From Nitrospirota bacterium (GTDB taxonomy: Bacteria; Nitrospirota; JACRHJ01), in contig JAJYHX010000009.1 in NCBI GenBank assembly GCA_021784575.1, forward strand, positions 1-64,000: a stretch of 64,000 bases of DNA. The letters run 5' to 3'. The notes under the pieces are model-generated. The model had not been told where the DNA came from and did no database searches. It was given only the letters and a program-made list of their open reading frames with translations. The translations under genes were made by a program, and so were the position numbers. Below are positions 30,429 through 40,999 of this stretch, in pieces (position 1 is the stretch's first letter; every line of letters starts with the position of its first letter).

Positions 30429-32669
30429 TTACGTCCTTAACATTTTGGGGATCGCTTCAAGCCAGGTTTCTTTCAGCCGCATGACGGGCTGGTTCACGGC
30501 CTCTTCGCTTCCGATCCTGATTTTCAGAGAATCGCCGCCGACCCTGCCCGTTATACTGCACGGGATACCGTGCCGCGACATTATCCCGACAATCTGCCCG
30601 GCATCTTCCGGCTTTGCCGATATGATTATCCTCGACTGGCTCTCGCCGAAAAGGAGCGCGTCCTTCCTGAGCCGGTCGATCGGCATCGAGACCTCGCAGC
30701 CAAGGGGTTCTTCCTCGCCTCTGAAACAGCACTCCGCAAGTGCGACGGCAAGACCGCCTTCGGAGCAGTCGTGCGCGGATTTCACAAGACCGGCATCGAC
30801 GGCCTCAAGGACCGCGTCCTGAAGCGCTTTCTCGGCTTTCAGGTCTATATCCGGCGGAAGTCCTTTCTGAAGGCCGTGGACTGCCCGCAGATACTCCGTT
30901 CCGCCAAGCTCCTCTTTTGTCTCTCCGAGCAGGATTATGGTGTCGCCTTCGCCCTTGAAATACTGGGTCACGGCCTTCGACGCGTCGTCCATTATGCCGA
31001 CCATCCCGACAACGGGCGTGGGGTAGATGCCAAGCCCCTTAGTCTCGTTATAGAAGCTGACGTTACCCGAAACCACGGGAGTATTGAGCTCTTCCGCGGC
31101 GAGCGACATGCCTTCAAGCGCCTCCTTGAACTGCCACATTGTCTCAGGCTTCTCCGGGTTCCCGAAATTTAGGCAGTCCGTAAGCGCCATCGGCCTTGCG
31201 CCGGAGCAAACAACATTCCTCGCGGCCTCGGCGACGGCTATTGCCCCGCCGGCCTTCGGATGCAGGAAACAGTAGAGCGAGTTGCAATCCACGGACATGG
31301 CAAGCGCCTTGTTCGTCCCCTTTATCCTTACAACCCCGGCGTCGGAACCTGGATAGACGACAGTATTCGTGCGCACCATGTGGTCGTACTGCCGGTATAT
31401 CCAACTCTTCTCCGCTATGGTCGGCGACGATAAAAGCTTAACCAGCATATCGTTCAAATCTTTCGGAACCGGCAGGAGGTCGAGGTTTAAGTCCTGTATG
31501 CTGTCCTGGTAGATGGGCCTCGACGATGGCCTGTCGTAGACCGGGGCCTCGTCGGCGATTGCCTTCGCCGGTATTTCCGCCACTACAACGCCGCCGTCCT
31601 TTACCCGAAGCATCCCGTTCCCGGTCACATGGCCGATAGTAACCGCCTCAAGGTCCCATTTCTTGAATATGTCCTCGACTTCTTTTTCCATGCCTTCTTT
31701 CGCGACAATAAGCATGCGCTCCTGGGATTCGGAGAGCATCAACTCGTATGGTATCATGCCCTCTTCGCGCCGGGGCACCAATGCCAGGTCCATCTCCATA
31801 CCGGAGCCGCCGCGCGAAGCCATCTCGCACGATGACGACGTAAGCCCCGCCGCGCCCATGTCCTGTATGCCGATAATCAAGTCCTTGCTCATTAGCTCCA
31901 GGCAGGCCTCGAGAAGGAGCTTCTCCGTAAACGGGTCGCCCACCTGCACCGTGGGGCGTTTCTCCTCCGTTCCTTCCGAGAACTCCTCCGACGCCATCGT
32001 CGCGCCATGGATTCCGTCGCGTCCTGTCTGCGAGCCGACGTATATTACCGGATTTCCCACGCCGGAAGCCGTACCGTAGAATATGCGGTCTTTCTTCGCA
32101 ATGCCGAGCGTGAATGCGTTTACGAGGTTGTTCCCGTTGTATATCTCGTTGAAATACGTCTCACCGGCGATCGTCGGTATTCCCATGCAGTTGCCGTAGC
32201 CCGCTATCCCGGCGACGACGCCGTCCAGAAGATAGCGGTTTTTCGGGACATCGAGCGGACCGAAGCGAAGCGAGTCCATGTTTGCGATTGGCCGCGCGCC
32301 CATCGTGAATACGTCTCGCAGAATTCCGCCGACGCCCGTCGCTGCGCCCTGATAAGGCTCGATGAAAGACGGGTGATTGTGAGACTCCATCTTGAATACG
32401 GCAGCAAGGCCGTCGCCTATGTCGATTACGCCGGCGTTCTCGCCAGGCCCCTGAATTACCCACGGGGCCTTTGTCGGGAAGCGCCGCAGGTGCATGCGCG
32501 ACGATTTATACGAGCAGTGCTCGCTCCACATCACCGAGAATATCCCAAGTTCCGTATATGTCGGCGTCCTGCCGAGAATCTTAAGGATGCGTCCGTATTC
32601 TTCCTCGCTGAGTCCGTGCGAGGCGACAAGCTCCGGGGTAACTTCGAGTTCTTTTTTTATTTTTTCCAT
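30429..32669 (-). CDS. purL: Phosphoribosylformylglycinamidine synthase subunit PurL
   Basis: Synthetase chain of FGAM synthase, 746 residues: the short PurL that works with separate PurQ and PurS. Family stretches are [10 protein letters not shown], the ATP/metal [23 protein letters not shown] region and the second-half [12 protein letters not shown] and [16 protein letters not shown]. Its ATG overlaps the purQ stop (TAATG), so PurQ and PurL are co-translated, as expected for a complex. All three FGAM synthase subunits are in adjacent order purS-purQ-purL. Confidence 0.98.
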   Translation of the reverse strand: MEKIKKELEVTPELVASHGLSEEEYGRILKILGRTPTYTELGIFSVMWSEHCSYKSSRMHLRRFPTKAPWVIQGPGENAGVIDIGDGLAAVFKMESHNHPSFIEPYQGAATGVGGILRDVFTMGARPIANMDSLRFGPLDVPKNRYLLDGVVAGIAGYGNCMGIPTIAGETYFNEIYNGNNLVNAFTLGIAKKDRIFYGTASGVGNPVIYVGSQTGRDGIHGATMASEEFSEGTEEKRPTVQVGDPFTEKLLLEACLELMSKDLIIGIQDMGAAGLTSSSCEMASRGGSGMEMDLALVPRREEGMIPYELMLSESQERMLIVAKEGMEKEVEDIFKKWDLEAVTIGHVTGNGMLRVKDGGVVVAEIPAKAIADEAPVYDRPSSRPIYQDSIQDLNLDLLPVPKDLNDMLVKLLSSPTIAEKSWIYRQYDHMVRTNTVVYPGSDAGVVRIKGTNKALAMSVDCNSLYCFLHPKAGGAIAVAEAARNVVCSGARPMALTDCLNFGNPEKPETMWQFKEALEGMSLAAEELNTPVVSGNVSFYNETKGLGIYPTPVVGMVGIMDDASKAVTQYFKGEGDTIILLGETKEELGGTEYLRAVHGLQKGLPPDIDLKAEKALQDAVLEAVDAGLVKSAHDCSEGGLAVALAECCFRGEEEPLGCEVSMPIDRLRKDALLFGESQSRIIISAKPEDAGQIVGIMSRHGIPCSITGRVGGDSLKIRIGSEEAVNQPVMRLKETWLEAIPKMLRT

Positions 32670-33412
32670 TATCGGTCCTGCTTATAGTCGGTGTACCGGA
32701 TACTGCATGCGCCGGTGAATATCGCGCTGTGCGAAAGCATCGACGCGAGTATGTTCTTCCCATCGGTATTGCCGAGGATAGCCTCAGCGCAGCGTTCCGG
32801 ATGCGGCATCATGCCGAACACGTTCCGGGTTTCGTTGCATATCCCCGCTATGTTGTGCGCGGAGCCGTTCGGATTCGCCTCACTCGTAATTTTTCCGTCT
32901 TTGTCGCAATACTTAAATACTACCTGGCCGTTATCTTCGAGCCTCGCCAATGTATCTTCGTCCGCGAAATAATTACCCTCCGCATGCGCAATGGGGATTC
33001 GCAGCACGTCTCCCCTGTTGCAGCAGCGCGTGAAAGGCGTCTGCTCGTTTATCACCTTTACATAAACGTCCTTGCATATGAATTTCAGCGATTCGTTCCT
33101 GAGCATCGCGCCGGGGAGCAACCCGGCCTCAAGCAGTATCTGGAATCCGTTACAGATGCCGATTACCAGTCCGCCGCCTTTTGCAAAACCGTCCACAGCC
33201 TTCATAACCGGGGAAAAGCGCGCAATAGCGCCCGTGCGCAGGTAATCGCCGTAAGAGAACCCGCCGGGTATTATCACGCCGTCGTATTTTTTCTGGAACA
33301 ACCCTTCCTTGTGCCAGATGAAGTCAACCTCCTGGCCGAGAATGTGCTTCATGGCGTGGTAGCAGTCGTGGTCGCAGTTGCTGCCGGGAAAAACAATTAC
33401 GGCAAATCGCAT
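32669..33412 (-). CDS. purQ: Phosphoribosylformylglycinamidine synthase subunit PurQ
   Basis: Class I glutamine amidotransferase chain providing ammonia to PurL. The nucleophile cysteine is in [16 protein letters not shown]. The catalytic His and Glu are in [11 protein letters not shown]. The opening [16 protein letters not shown] is characteristic of the family. At 247 residues it is slightly longer than Bacillus PurQ and has a C-terminal extension of ~10 residues. It lies 10 nt after purS and overlaps purL by one base. Confidence 0.98.
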   Translation of the reverse strand: MRFAVIVFPGSNCDHDCYHAMKHILGQEVDFIWHKEGLFQKKYDGVIIPGGFSYGDYLRTGAIARFSPVMKAVDGFAKGGGLVIGICNGFQILLEAGLLPGAMLRNESLKFICKDVYVKVINEQTPFTRCCNRGDVLRIPIAHAEGNYFADEDTLARLEDNGQVVFKYCDKDGKITSEANPNGSAHNIAGICNETRNVFGMMPHPERCAEAILGNTDGKNILASMLSHSAIFTGACSIRYTDYKQDR

Positions 33413-33422
33413 AAAACCCTCT

Positions 33423-33662
33423 TTATTCTATCACGTAATGGTAATCCTCGATTACCGTGTTCGCCAAGAGCTTCTCACACATCTCCTTGAGCTGGGAATC
33501 GACCTTGGCTTTATCTGTCTCATCGAGTTTTATCTCGACGTACTTCCCGAGACGCACGTCCTGGACGTTTCCGTATCCGAGCGAGCCAAGCGAGTGTTGG
33601 ACGGCCTTCCCTTGAGGGTCGAGGACGCCCTTCTTTAATGTTACAAATACCTTTGCATTCAT
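33423..33662 (-). CDS. purS: Phosphoribosylformylglycinamidine synthase subunit PurS
   Basis: Small dimeric bridging subunit (79 residues) that holds PurL and PurQ together. It begins [20 protein letters not shown] and has the family [11 protein letters not shown] strand. The frame is open for 41 more codons upstream, but these overlap purC. ATG 33662, overlapping the purC stop by 4 nt (ATGA), gives the family-standard length. Confidence 0.96.
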   Translation of the reverse strand: MNAKVFVTLKKGVLDPQGKAVQHSLGSLGYGNVQDVRLGKYVEIKLDETDKAKVDSQLKEMCEKLLANTVIEDYHYVIE

Positions 33663-34369
33663 TCGCACACCCTCCGGCATACTTCCTGGTATGCTTCCTC
33701 GACCTTGCCAAGGTCGCGGCGGAAGCGGTCCTTGTCCATCTTCTCCATTGTTTTCTTGTCCCAGAACCTGCAGGTGTCCGGACATATCTCGTCGCCAAGA
33801 AGAATCTGTCCATTGTTTCGCCCGAACTCCAGCTTGAAGTCCACGAGTATTATACCGCGCTTGTCTAAATAGCTTCGGAGCGTACGGTTAACCTTGAGCG
33901 CCATGCTCCTTATTGTCTTTAACTCCGATAGCGTGGCCCATTCGAGTGCGATTACCGTGTCGTCATTCACAAGCGGGTCGTCAAGCTCGTCTTTCTTGTA
34001 ATAAAATTCGAGGATGGGCTTCTTTACCTTCGTTCCTTCTTCGACACCGAGCCTCTTCGACATGCTTCCGGCAATGACATTCCTGATGACCACCTCCACC
34101 GGTATAATCTCAAGCCTCTTAACCAGCATGTCCCGGTCGTTCAGTCTCTTTACGAAATGCGTCGGCACACCCTTGGATTCAAGAAGCGTGAACAGGCGCT
34201 CGGAAATTTTGTTGTTCATTATTCCCTTATTCACGATTGTCCCGCGCTTCTTTGCGTTGAAGGCCGTTGCGTCATCCTTGAAGTGTTGGATATAAAGGCC
34301 TGAATCGGCTGTATTATAGATTTTCTTTGCCTTGCCCTCGTAGATCATCCTGCCTTTTTTCGTCTGCAT
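33659..34369 (-). CDS. purC: SAICAR synthase
   Basis: Phosphoribosylaminoimidazole-succinocarboxamide synthase joins aspartate to CAIR. Family stretches are GRMIYEGKAKKIY, EVVIRNVIAGSMSKRL, GIILVDFKLEFG and DEICPDTCRFWD. ATG 34369 has an SD (GGGAG) seven nt upstream and is preferred over the ATG at 34393, which overlaps the purB stop and would add eight residues. At 236 residues the size is normal. It is coupled to purS by ATGA overlap. Confidence 0.96.
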   Translation of the reverse strand: MQTKKGRMIYEGKAKKIYNTADSGLYIQHFKDDATAFNAKKRGTIVNKGIMNNKISERLFTLLESKGVPTHFVKRLNDRDMLVKRLEIIPVEVVIRNVIAGSMSKRLGVEEGTKVKKPILEFYYKKDELDDPLVNDDTVIALEWATLSELKTIRSMALKVNRTLRSYLDKRGIILVDFKLEFGRNNGQILLGDEICPDTCRFWDKKTMEKMDKDRFRRDLGKVEEAYQEVCRRVCE

Positions 34370-34389
34370 GTCATTTCTCCCGATCAAAT

Positions 34390-35694
34390 TCATCCGTGTG
34401 TATTCCCGAAAACCCGCCTGAATATCCTATTAACATTCTTTGTATGATACTCAAGCGAGAAGCACTCAAGCAACTCTTCCTTAGACAGCGCCTTCATTAC
34501 ATCCTTGTCCTTCAACAGGAGCGTCTTGAAATCCCTGCCCTTTTCCCAGACCTGCATTGCGTTTCTCTGGACAACCCTATAGGCGATTTCACGCGAGAGG
34601 CCCTTGTCCGTAAGGGCAAGAAGGACGCGCTGGGAATTTATAAGGCCATTCATCTTGTTGAGGTTCGCAAGCATGTTCTCCGGATAGACGAGCAGGTTCT
34701 TTATGACGCCGGTAAAACGCTTCAGCATGTAATCCACGAGTATCGTGCTGTCCGGCAATATTACGCGCTCAACCGATGAGTGACTTATGTCCCGTTCGTG
34801 CCAGAGGGCGATATTCTCGAATGAGGCCAGCATGTTGCCACGGATTACCCTTGCCAGGCCGGAGATGTTCTCGGATGCGATGGGATTCCGTTTATGGGGC
34901 ATAGCCGAGGAACCCTTTTGTCCCTTTGAGAAATACTCCTCGGCTTCGTAAACCTCAGTCCGCTGAAGGTGTCTTATCTCGATTGAGAACTTGTCAAGCG
35001 ATGAAGCAATCATCGCCAGCGCGGACATATACTGCGCGTGCCGGTCTCTCTGCACCACCTGCGTGGAAACCGGCGCAGGCATAAGCCCGGCCTTCTTGCA
35101 AACGTATTCCTCCACAAATGGGTCGACGTTCGCAAAAGTTCCCACGGCCCCCGAAATCTTACCGAACGCTGCGATTTCTCTCGCCTCTTCCATGCGGCGC
35201 AGGTTCCGCTTCATCTCGTCGTGCCAGAGCGCCATTTTAAGGCCAAAAGTGACCGGTTCGGCATGAATTCCGTGCGAGCGGCCTATCATTACCGTGCCCT
35301 TGTGTTCGTACGCCCTATGCTTCAGGACGGCCATCAGCTCTTTTATATCTTCTATTATTATATCCGCCGCCTCTTTCATCTGTATCGCAAGGGCGGTGTC
35401 AAGGACGTCTGAGGATGTGAGGCCCATGTGTATGAAACGCGAGTCCTCTCCGACATATTCCGCGACGTTCGTCAGGAAGGCTATGACGTCGTGCTTAACC
35501 TCGCGCTCTATCTCGTCCACACGCGCGGAGTCGAAGTTTGCCTTCTTCTTTATGTTGGAAAGCGCGGCCTTCGGCACCTTGCCAAGCCTTGCCCATGCCT
35601 CACAAGCAAGCGTCTCGACAAAGAGCCATTTCCCATATTTATTTTCCTGCGACCATACTGCGGCCATCTCCGGGCGCGTGTATCTTTCTATCAT
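34390..35694 (-). CDS. purB: Adenylosuccinate lyase
   Basis: The enzyme releases fumarate from SAICAR and from adenylosuccinate, acting twice in purine synthesis. This 434-residue fumarase-superfamily member has the conserved TSSDVLDTALAIQ, GRSHGIHAEPVTFG and the flexible signature loop GSSAMPHKRNPI. Its start directly abuts the nusB stop, which places nusB-ribH-ribBA and the purine genes in one transcription unit from the promoter at 37932-37960. Confidence 0.98.
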   Translation of the reverse strand: MIERYTRPEMAAVWSQENKYGKWLFVETLACEAWARLGKVPKAALSNIKKKANFDSARVDEIEREVKHDVIAFLTNVAEYVGEDSRFIHMGLTSSDVLDTALAIQMKEAADIIIEDIKELMAVLKHRAYEHKGTVMIGRSHGIHAEPVTFGLKMALWHDEMKRNLRRMEEAREIAAFGKISGAVGTFANVDPFVEEYVCKKAGLMPAPVSTQVVQRDRHAQYMSALAMIASSLDKFSIEIRHLQRTEVYEAEEYFSKGQKGSSAMPHKRNPIASENISGLARVIRGNMLASFENIALWHERDISHSSVERVILPDSTILVDYMLKRFTGVIKNLLVYPENMLANLNKMNGLINSQRVLLALTDKGLSREIAYRVVQRNAMQVWEKGRDFKTLLLKDKDVMKALSKEELLECFSLEYHTKNVNRIFRRVFGNTHG

Positions 35695-36111
35695 TCAGTT
35701 CCTTTGCCTCACGCTCTTGGCGATTTTGTCCAATACACCGTTAATAAACGTAGCGGATTCCTCAAGACTGTATTTTTTGGCTATCTCGATTGCCTCGTTT
35801 ATCGTAACATTAACGGGAATGTCAAGGAAATACAGGAGTTCACACGTTGCAAACCTGAGGATGTTCCTGTCTATTGCGGAAAGCCTGTCCAGCGTCCAGT
35901 TCTCGAGATGCCCTGTTATGAGGCCGTTTATCTCTTTTGCGTGTTTTTCGGTATTCTGGACTAATATCAGCGCATAATCGGCGTCTTCTTCCTTACCGCC
36001 GAAAGCCTCAAAAAAGACCGACATTGCCTCGCGGGTAAACTGCTCGCCGGAGACATCCAGTTTATACAGGAATTGTAACGCCAGTTCCCTTGCCTTTCGG
36101 CGGCTTCCCAT
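35695..36111 (-). CDS. nusB: Transcription antitermination factor NusB
   Basis: This small all-helical RNA-binding protein (138 residues) pairs with S10 (NusE) in rRNA antitermination. It begins with the family signature RRKARELALQFLYKLDVS and ends with FINGVLDKIAKSVR. The ribH-nusB order is widely conserved among bacteria. It starts 8 nt after ribH ends and abuts purB without a gap. Confidence 0.97.
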   Translation of the reverse strand: MGSRRKARELALQFLYKLDVSGEQFTREAMSVFFEAFGGKEEDADYALILVQNTEKHAKEINGLITGHLENWTLDRLSAIDRNILRFATCELLYFLDIPVNVTINEAIEIAKKYSLEESATFINGVLDKIAKSVRQRN

Positions 36112-36119
36112 AATACCCG

Positions 36120-36590
36120 TTATTTTTTCAACGCCTTGAAGAGGTTCACCATCTCTATCGCGGCAACGGCTGCGTCAAAACCCTTGTTGCCGGACTTGGC
36201 CCCGGCACGCTCTATAGCCTGCTCTATGGAATCGGTTGTCAGGACGCCGAATATCACCGGGATTTTAGCGTCCATTCCCACAGCCGCGACACCCTTGGAG
36301 ACCTCCGCGCTTACATAATCGAAATGCGGAGTCGCCCCTCGTATTACTGCACCGAGACATATCACCGCGTCATATTTCCCGGAGGAAGCCGCGATTTTCG
36401 CCGTAACAGGTATCTCGAACGCACCCGGCACCCTGACAACGGTGAGGTTACCGTCCTTTGCGCCGTTTCTTACGAGGCCGTCGAGAGCGCCATCCAGAAG
36501 TCTTGAAGTTATAAAATCATTGAAACGCGAGGCGATAATGCAGAATTTAAGTCCCTCGGCGCTTAAGTTTCCCTGTACCTGCTTAGGCAT
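36120..36590 (-). CDS. ribH: 6,7-dimethyl-8-ribityllumazine synthase
   Basis: Penultimate riboflavin enzyme, which assembles into 60-mer or smaller cages. The 156 residues contain SRFND at the N-terminus, [28 protein letters not shown] (with the catalytic His of the HFD region) and [20 protein letters not shown]-like GGAGG lies upstream in the 82-nt gap from ribBA. The partner riboflavin synthase (ribE) is far away at 17.6 kb. Confidence 0.97.
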   Translation of the reverse strand: MPKQVQGNLSAEGLKFCIIASRFNDFITSRLLDGALDGLVRNGAKDGNLTVVRVPGAFEIPVTAKIAASSGKYDAVICLGAVIRGATPHFDYVSAEVSKGVAAVGMDAKIPVIFGVLTTDSIEQAIERAGAKSGNKGFDAAVAAIEMVNLFKALKK

Positions 36591-36672
36591 TTGGCCTCCT
36601 TCGGAGATGTCAGGTGTCAGCCGTCAGAAATTAAAACCTTGGATTTTACTGCCCCCGGCCCCTGATCCCTGC

Positions 36673-37890
36673 CTATACGTTTTCTAAAATATGCCCCAAC
36701 TTCTGCTTCTTCGTTTTCAAATAGTTCAGATTGGTCGCGTGGGCCGGTATCTCTATGGGCACCCTGTCCGTCACTTTCAGGCCATAACCTTCAAGGCCGA
36801 TAATCTTGCGCGGGTTATTCGTCATCAGGCGCATTTTTTTAACTCCCAGATCGACAAGTATCTGCGCGCCTATGCCATAATCCCGCAGATCCGCCTTGAA
36901 ACCGAGCTGGAGGTTCGCCTCCACGGTATCCATGCCTTTATCCTGAAGTTCGTATGCCCGAAGCTTGTTGACAAGGCCGATTCCCCTGCCCTCCTGCCTC
37001 ATATAAAGAATAATCCCCTTCCCCTCCTGCTCTATCATCTCCATTGCCTTGTGGAGTTGGTCTCCGCAGTCACACCTCAGGGAATGAAGGACATCGCCTG
37101 TCAGGCATTCGGAATGCACGCGCACCAGGACGTCGTCCCCGGGCTTGATCTCTCCCTTAACAAGCGCAAGGTGGTTTAGGTCATCCACGTCGTTTTCGTA
37201 TGCTATCGCTGTGAACTCGCCGTATTCTGTGGGAAGATTTGTTACCGCGGCCCTCTTCACGAACGACTCCCGGCGCATCCTGTGTTCTATAAGTGACTTT
37301 ATAGTAACCATCTTCAGCCCGTGCTCTTTGGCGAACTCGGAAAGCTCCGGCACCCTTGCCATCGTGCCGTCTTCGTTCATTATCTCGCAGATGACTCCGG
37401 CGGGGGCAAGCCCTGCGATACGCGCCAGGTCTACGGAACCTTCCGTCTGTCCGGCCCGCTTTAAAACGCCGCCTTTCTGCGCGCGAAGCGGGAAAATATG
37501 GCCGGGACGGGCAAGGTCTTCCGGTTTGCAGCCATCGTGCACGGCGGTAAGGATGGTAGTCGCCCTGTCTTTCGCGGAGATGCCCGTCGATACGCCTTTC
37601 TTGGCTTCAATGGACACAGTGAACGCCGTGCCGAACGCGGATGTGTTTTTGGAGGACATCATAGGAAGCTGAAGCTCTTCGACCTTCTCAGCCGTCAGGG
37701 AGAGGCATATCAGCCCGCGCCCGTATTTCGCCATGAAGTTAATAGCCTCCGGGGTAACCTTCTCCGCCGCCATGGTAAGGTCGCCCTCGTTCTCCCTGTC
37801 CTCGTCGTCAATGAGTATTACCATCCTGCCGTCACGGATGTCGGCGACGGCGTCCTCGATGGTGTCGAATTTCTGTTTGCTGCGAGTCAC
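36673..37890 (-). CDS. ribBA: Bifunctional 3,4-dihydroxy-2-butanone 4-phosphate synthase / GTP cyclohydrolase II
   Basis: RibBA makes both precursors of riboflavin. The N-terminal DHBP synthase (~1-200) has [16 protein letters not shown] and the [10 protein letters not shown] region. The C-terminal GTP cyclohydrolase II (~205-400) has the zinc cysteines in [17 protein letters not shown] and [13 protein letters not shown]. The start is GTG 37890 with an SD (GGAAGG), and a near-consensus promoter lies ~42-70 nt upstream. As the first gene of the ribBA-ribH-nusB-pur unit it links flavin and purine synthesis, both of which draw on GTP. No FMN riboswitch fits the ~35-nt leader. Confidence 0.97.
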   Translation of the reverse strand: MTRSKQKFDTIEDAVADIRDGRMVILIDDEDRENEGDLTMAAEKVTPEAINFMAKYGRGLICLSLTAEKVEELQLPMMSSKNTSAFGTAFTVSIEAKKGVSTGISAKDRATTILTAVHDGCKPEDLARPGHIFPLRAQKGGVLKRAGQTEGSVDLARIAGLAPAGVICEIMNEDGTMARVPELSEFAKEHGLKMVTIKSLIEHRMRRESFVKRAAVTNLPTEYGEFTAIAYENDVDDLNHLALVKGEIKPGDDVLVRVHSECLTGDVLHSLRCDCGDQLHKAMEMIEQEGKGIILYMRQEGRGIGLVNKLRAYELQDKGMDTVEANLQLGFKADLRDYGIGAQILVDLGVKKMRLMTNNPRKIIGLEGYGLKVTDRVPIEIPAHATNLNYLKTKKQKLGHILENV

Positions 37891-37931
37891 TTTGGCCTTC
37901 CGATTATAGGGGAAAATTTTTGGGAAAAGAA

Positions 37932-37960
37932 ATTATAACAACTCCGATATGTTATGTAAA
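37932..37960 (-). promoter_or_regulatory. Near-consensus promoter of the ribBA-nusB-purine unit
   Basis: TTTACA (37960-37955) and TATAAT (37937-37932) are 17 bp apart, the best promoter of the window together with that at 54416. Predicted transcription starts near 37925. Confidence 0.8.
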
Positions 37961-37971
37961 GGAGAAAAATT

Positions 37972-39582
37972 TCACCCTTTCGCCTCGATAAGCGTATACG
38001 CCATGTGCGTCACATGCGTGTTTATCCTCTCCAGGTACGTGAGCATATCGAGGTGTATGGCGCTTGTCTCGAAGGATTCTTTCAGGCCCGCCTTCAGCCT
38101 CTCGATATGAGCGTTTCTGTATTCCTTTTCAAGACCCTCCATCCTCTCCTTGTTCTTCATGACCCTGTCAGCCAGGTCGAGGTCGTTTGCCGTGAAAGCC
38201 GCGACGGCTGTCTGGAAGTTCTCCGCCACCTTCCTGTGAAAATCCCTTATCTCCAGATGCCCTTCTTTGGAAAAACTCAGCCCGTTCCTCATCTTTTTCC
38301 TTGCCAGGGCCATTATATTTTTGTCTATAGTGTCTCCGATGTTCTCCAGGTCGGAGGTAATAGATATTATCGAGAGTTCACGCCTCGACTGCTCCTCCGT
38401 AAGGGAACCGGGTATCTTTGCAAGATAAAACCTTATGCTCCTGTCGAGTTTGTCCACCCGGTCATCGGTCTCCTCTATGCCCGAGATGAAACCCTCTTCC
38501 TCCAGTTCAAAGGCTTTCGGCACGTTCACCAGCATGTCCTGGACGATGTCCGCCATCCTGAGCGTCTCCCTGGCCGCCTGGGAGATGGCAAGGGGCGGCG
38601 TGGTCAGGACGGCCTCGTCCAGGAACTTCGGCCCGAAAGGCTCGTCCTCTTTCTTTCCCTTTACCGTCTTTTCGAGGAACTTGGCCATAAGTGAGGAAAA
38701 CGGCAGGAAAATAATGGCCAGTGCGGCATTAAAGAACGTGTGGGCATTCGCAATCTGCCTGATTACATTGCCGGAACTGTGCTGGACTATGTCTGCAAGC
38801 GGCCCCATCAAAGGGAAGAATATCAGGACGCCAATTACCTTGAAAAGCGTGTGGGCATAGGCGACCCGCCTGCCCTCTGCGGTGCCGGTAAGGCCTATGA
38901 ACATGGCCGTGGCGCATGTGCCGATGTTCGCGCCGAATATAATAGGCAGGGCCTGGTGTATACCTATAAGGCCCTGCGAGGCAAGGCTCAAGGCAACGCC
39001 GATTGTCGCGGCGCTTGAATGCACAAGGGCGGTAAAGACGGCTGAGATCAAAAGCCCTATTACCGGGTTGTTTTTAAGCACAACCAGCATTAGGCGGAAT
39101 ATCTCGGATTTCCCAAGCGGGGCCATAGCATCCGACATTATCTTTATGGACAGGAATATGAAACCGAACCCCGCGACCGCCTGACCGGCATCCTTCCACA
39201 TCCTGTTTTTCCCCAGGTACATTACGAGAAGACCCAGGCCGATTAGCAGTATCGAGTATTCCATGATGTTGAACGCGATTATCTGCACGGTTACGGTGGT
39301 GCCGATGTCCGCGCCAAGTATGACTCCGAGCGTCTGGGCGAACTGCATTATGCCGGAGTTTACAAAACCCACCAGCATGGCGGTCGTGGCGGTGGAAGAC
39401 TGCGTAAGCGTGGTTATTATAATGCCGAGCAGAAGGGCCTTCGTCCGGTTCCTGGTGAGGTAGTTGAGGGCCTGTTTTAAGTGCGGTCCCGCAGCCTTCT
39501 GAAGCCCTTCGCCAGTCTGGCGTATGCCATACACCAGTAGCATCAGGCCCCCGAAGAGGGAGAAATACATGAGACTTGTCAT
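37972..39582 (-). CDS. Na/Pi cotransporter family protein with PhoU-like domain
   Basis: This 536-residue inner-membrane transporter has two inverted Na_Pi_cotrans repeats. The signature QSSTATTAMLVGF (~60-72) and HSSAATIGVALSLA (~190-203) are the paired QSS-type motifs of the NptA/YjbB class. The C-terminal ~200 residues form a helical PhoU-like domain (from about residue 340), with repeated charged amphipathic helices. Likely sodium-driven phosphate transport, possibly export. It follows gcvPA after 88 nt with a repeat between them, and does not belong to a Pst/Pho cluster. No terminator is visible after its stop, only 35 nt before the ribBA promoter region. Confidence 0.93.
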   Translation of the reverse strand: MTSLMYFSLFGGLMLLVYGIRQTGEGLQKAAGPHLKQALNYLTRNRTKALLLGIIITTLTQSSTATTAMLVGFVNSGIMQFAQTLGVILGADIGTTVTVQIIAFNIMEYSILLIGLGLLVMYLGKNRMWKDAGQAVAGFGFIFLSIKIMSDAMAPLGKSEIFRLMLVVLKNNPVIGLLISAVFTALVHSSAATIGVALSLASQGLIGIHQALPIIFGANIGTCATAMFIGLTGTAEGRRVAYAHTLFKVIGVLIFFPLMGPLADIVQHSSGNVIRQIANAHTFFNAALAIIFLPFSSLMAKFLEKTVKGKKEDEPFGPKFLDEAVLTTPPLAISQAARETLRMADIVQDMLVNVPKAFELEEEGFISGIEETDDRVDKLDRSIRFYLAKIPGSLTEEQSRRELSIISITSDLENIGDTIDKNIMALARKKMRNGLSFSKEGHLEIRDFHRKVAENFQTAVAAFTANDLDLADRVMKNKERMEGLEKEYRNAHIERLKAGLKESFETSAIHLDMLTYLERINTHVTHMAYTLIEAKG

Positions 39583-39592
39583 AACGCTATGT

Positions 39593-39640
39593 TCACCCTC
39601 TTCCCCGTCCCCTCTCCCATCAAGTGGCGAGGGGTGAAAG
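39593..39640. repeat. CCTCTCCC-type repeat between gcvPA and the Na/Pi gene
   Basis: TTCACCCTC...CCCCTCTCCC pairs with GGCGAGGGGTGAAAG, forming one hairpin that matches half of the copy at 16085-16186. Confidence 0.7.
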
Positions 39641-39670
39641 TTATCGTCGACGCGCCGAGGGCGTCGCGCC

Positions 39671-40999
39671 TTACATATGTTTCACAAGCCGGTCTATCTC
39701 TTCCTGCGTCCTCTTCTCCGTAACGGCGAGAAGCATCTTTCCAGCAAGCTCCGGATAATGATCGCCAAGGTCGAGACCTCCAATTATATTATCCTTAAGG
39801 AGCCTTTTGTTCAACGACTTGACATCCTTCACGGCAACGGCGAATTCCTTGAAGAACGGCGCATCAAAGAGGGGCTTTATACCCTTCTTCTTAAGCTCGT
39901 CCAGGGCGTAATGGGACTTCTGAAGACAAAGGGATGCGATATCTCTCAAACCGCGCCCGCCCATAAGCGAGAGATACACCGCCGCAGTCAGCGCTACCAG
40001 CGCCTCGTTCGTGCATATATTGGATGTCGCCCGTTCCCTTTTTATATGCTGCTCTCGCGCCTGAAGGGTAAGGACGTATCCGCGTCTCCTGCGCCTGTCC
40101 TTCGTCTCGCCGACAATCCTTCCCGGCATCTGCCGGATAAAGTCCTCCCTGCATGCAAATATGCCAAGATACGGCCCGCCGAATGATATGGATTTACCGA
40201 GCGCCTGTCCCTCTCCGACGACAATGTCGGCCCCCAATTCACCGGGGTTCTTCAGGATTCCAAGCGCGATGGGATCGATAACCGCTACAAGCAGCGCGCC
40301 CTTCCCATGCGCGGCCTGAGCGGCGGCTTTTAAATCCTCTACGCAACCGAAGAAGTTAGGATACTGAATTATAACGGCGGCGGTGGAAGGCCCGATGTCC
40401 TGGTCAAGCGCCTGCATGTCCGTCGTCCCGGCTGCGGCGTCGTACGGTATTTCCACCACCGGAGACTTTACTCCCCGCACGTAGGTCTTGAGCGCCTGCC
40501 GGTAGTTTGGATGAACAGTCCTGGATACAATAACCTCATGCCTCTTTGTAAGCCTCTGGGCCATCAGCGCGGCCTCGGCCATGGCGGAAGCCCCGTCGTA
40601 CATCGAGGCGTTCGCCGCGCCCATGCCTGTCAGCCCGCATATCATGCTCTGGTACTCGAACGCCGCCTGAAGCGTGCCCTGGCTCGCCTCCGGCTGATAT
40701 GGCGTATAAGACGTGGCAAACTCGGAGCGGGACGTTATGAACCGGACGGCTGAAGGAATGAAGTGGTCGTATCCTCCCCCGCCCATGAAACAGGCGTATT
40801 TCGATGCGTCGGCGTTGAGCGAGGCCATGTCCCTAAGCTCAGCCGTAAGCTCCATCTCGGAGAGGGCGGGCGGAAGACCAAGCGGCCCATTCAGGAGAAG
40901 CCCTTCCGGTATCTCCCTTATCAGGTCTTTAAACTCGCGCGCGCCGGCCGCTTCGAGCATTAATCTTCGGTCTTCCGACGTATTTGGTATATATCTCAT
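39671..40999 (-). CDS. gcvPA: Glycine dehydrogenase (decarboxylating), subunit 1
   Basis: N-terminal half of the P-protein as a separate chain, 442 residues; the PLP lysine lies on the partner GcvPB. Family stretches are RYIPNTSEDRRLML, GGGGYDHFIPSAV, TSYTPYQPEASQGTLQ and GEGQALGKSISFGGPYLG. It overlaps the gcvT stop by 4 nt (ATGA). The expected partners gcvH and gcvPB are not downstream, where a phosphate transporter follows instead, so they must be elsewhere for the glycine cleavage system to work. Confidence 0.97.
   Translation of the reverse strand: MRYIPNTSEDRRLMLEAAGAREFKDLIREIPEGLLLNGPLGLPPALSEMELTAELRDMASLNADASKYACFMGGGGYDHFIPSAVRFITSRSEFATSYTPYQPEASQGTLQAAFEYQSMICGLTGMGAANASMYDGASAMAEAALMAQRLTKRHEVIVSRTVHPNYRQALKTYVRGVKSPVVEIPYDAAAGTTDMQALDQDIGPSTAAVIIQYPNFFGCVEDLKAAAQAAHGKGALLVAVIDPIALGILKNPGELGADIVVGEGQALGKSISFGGPYLGIFACREDFIRQMPGRIVGETKDRRRRRGYVLTLQAREQHIKRERATSNICTNEALVALTAAVYLSLMGGRGLRDIASLCLQKSHYALDELKKKGIKPLFDAPFFKEFAVAVKDVKSLNKRLLKDNIIGGLDLGDHYPELAGKMLLAVTEKRTQEEIDRLVKHM

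Noticed and set aside
37891-37971. Possible FMN riboswitch before ribBA
   Set aside because: The leader from the predicted start is ~35 nt and shows none of the conserved RFN stems.
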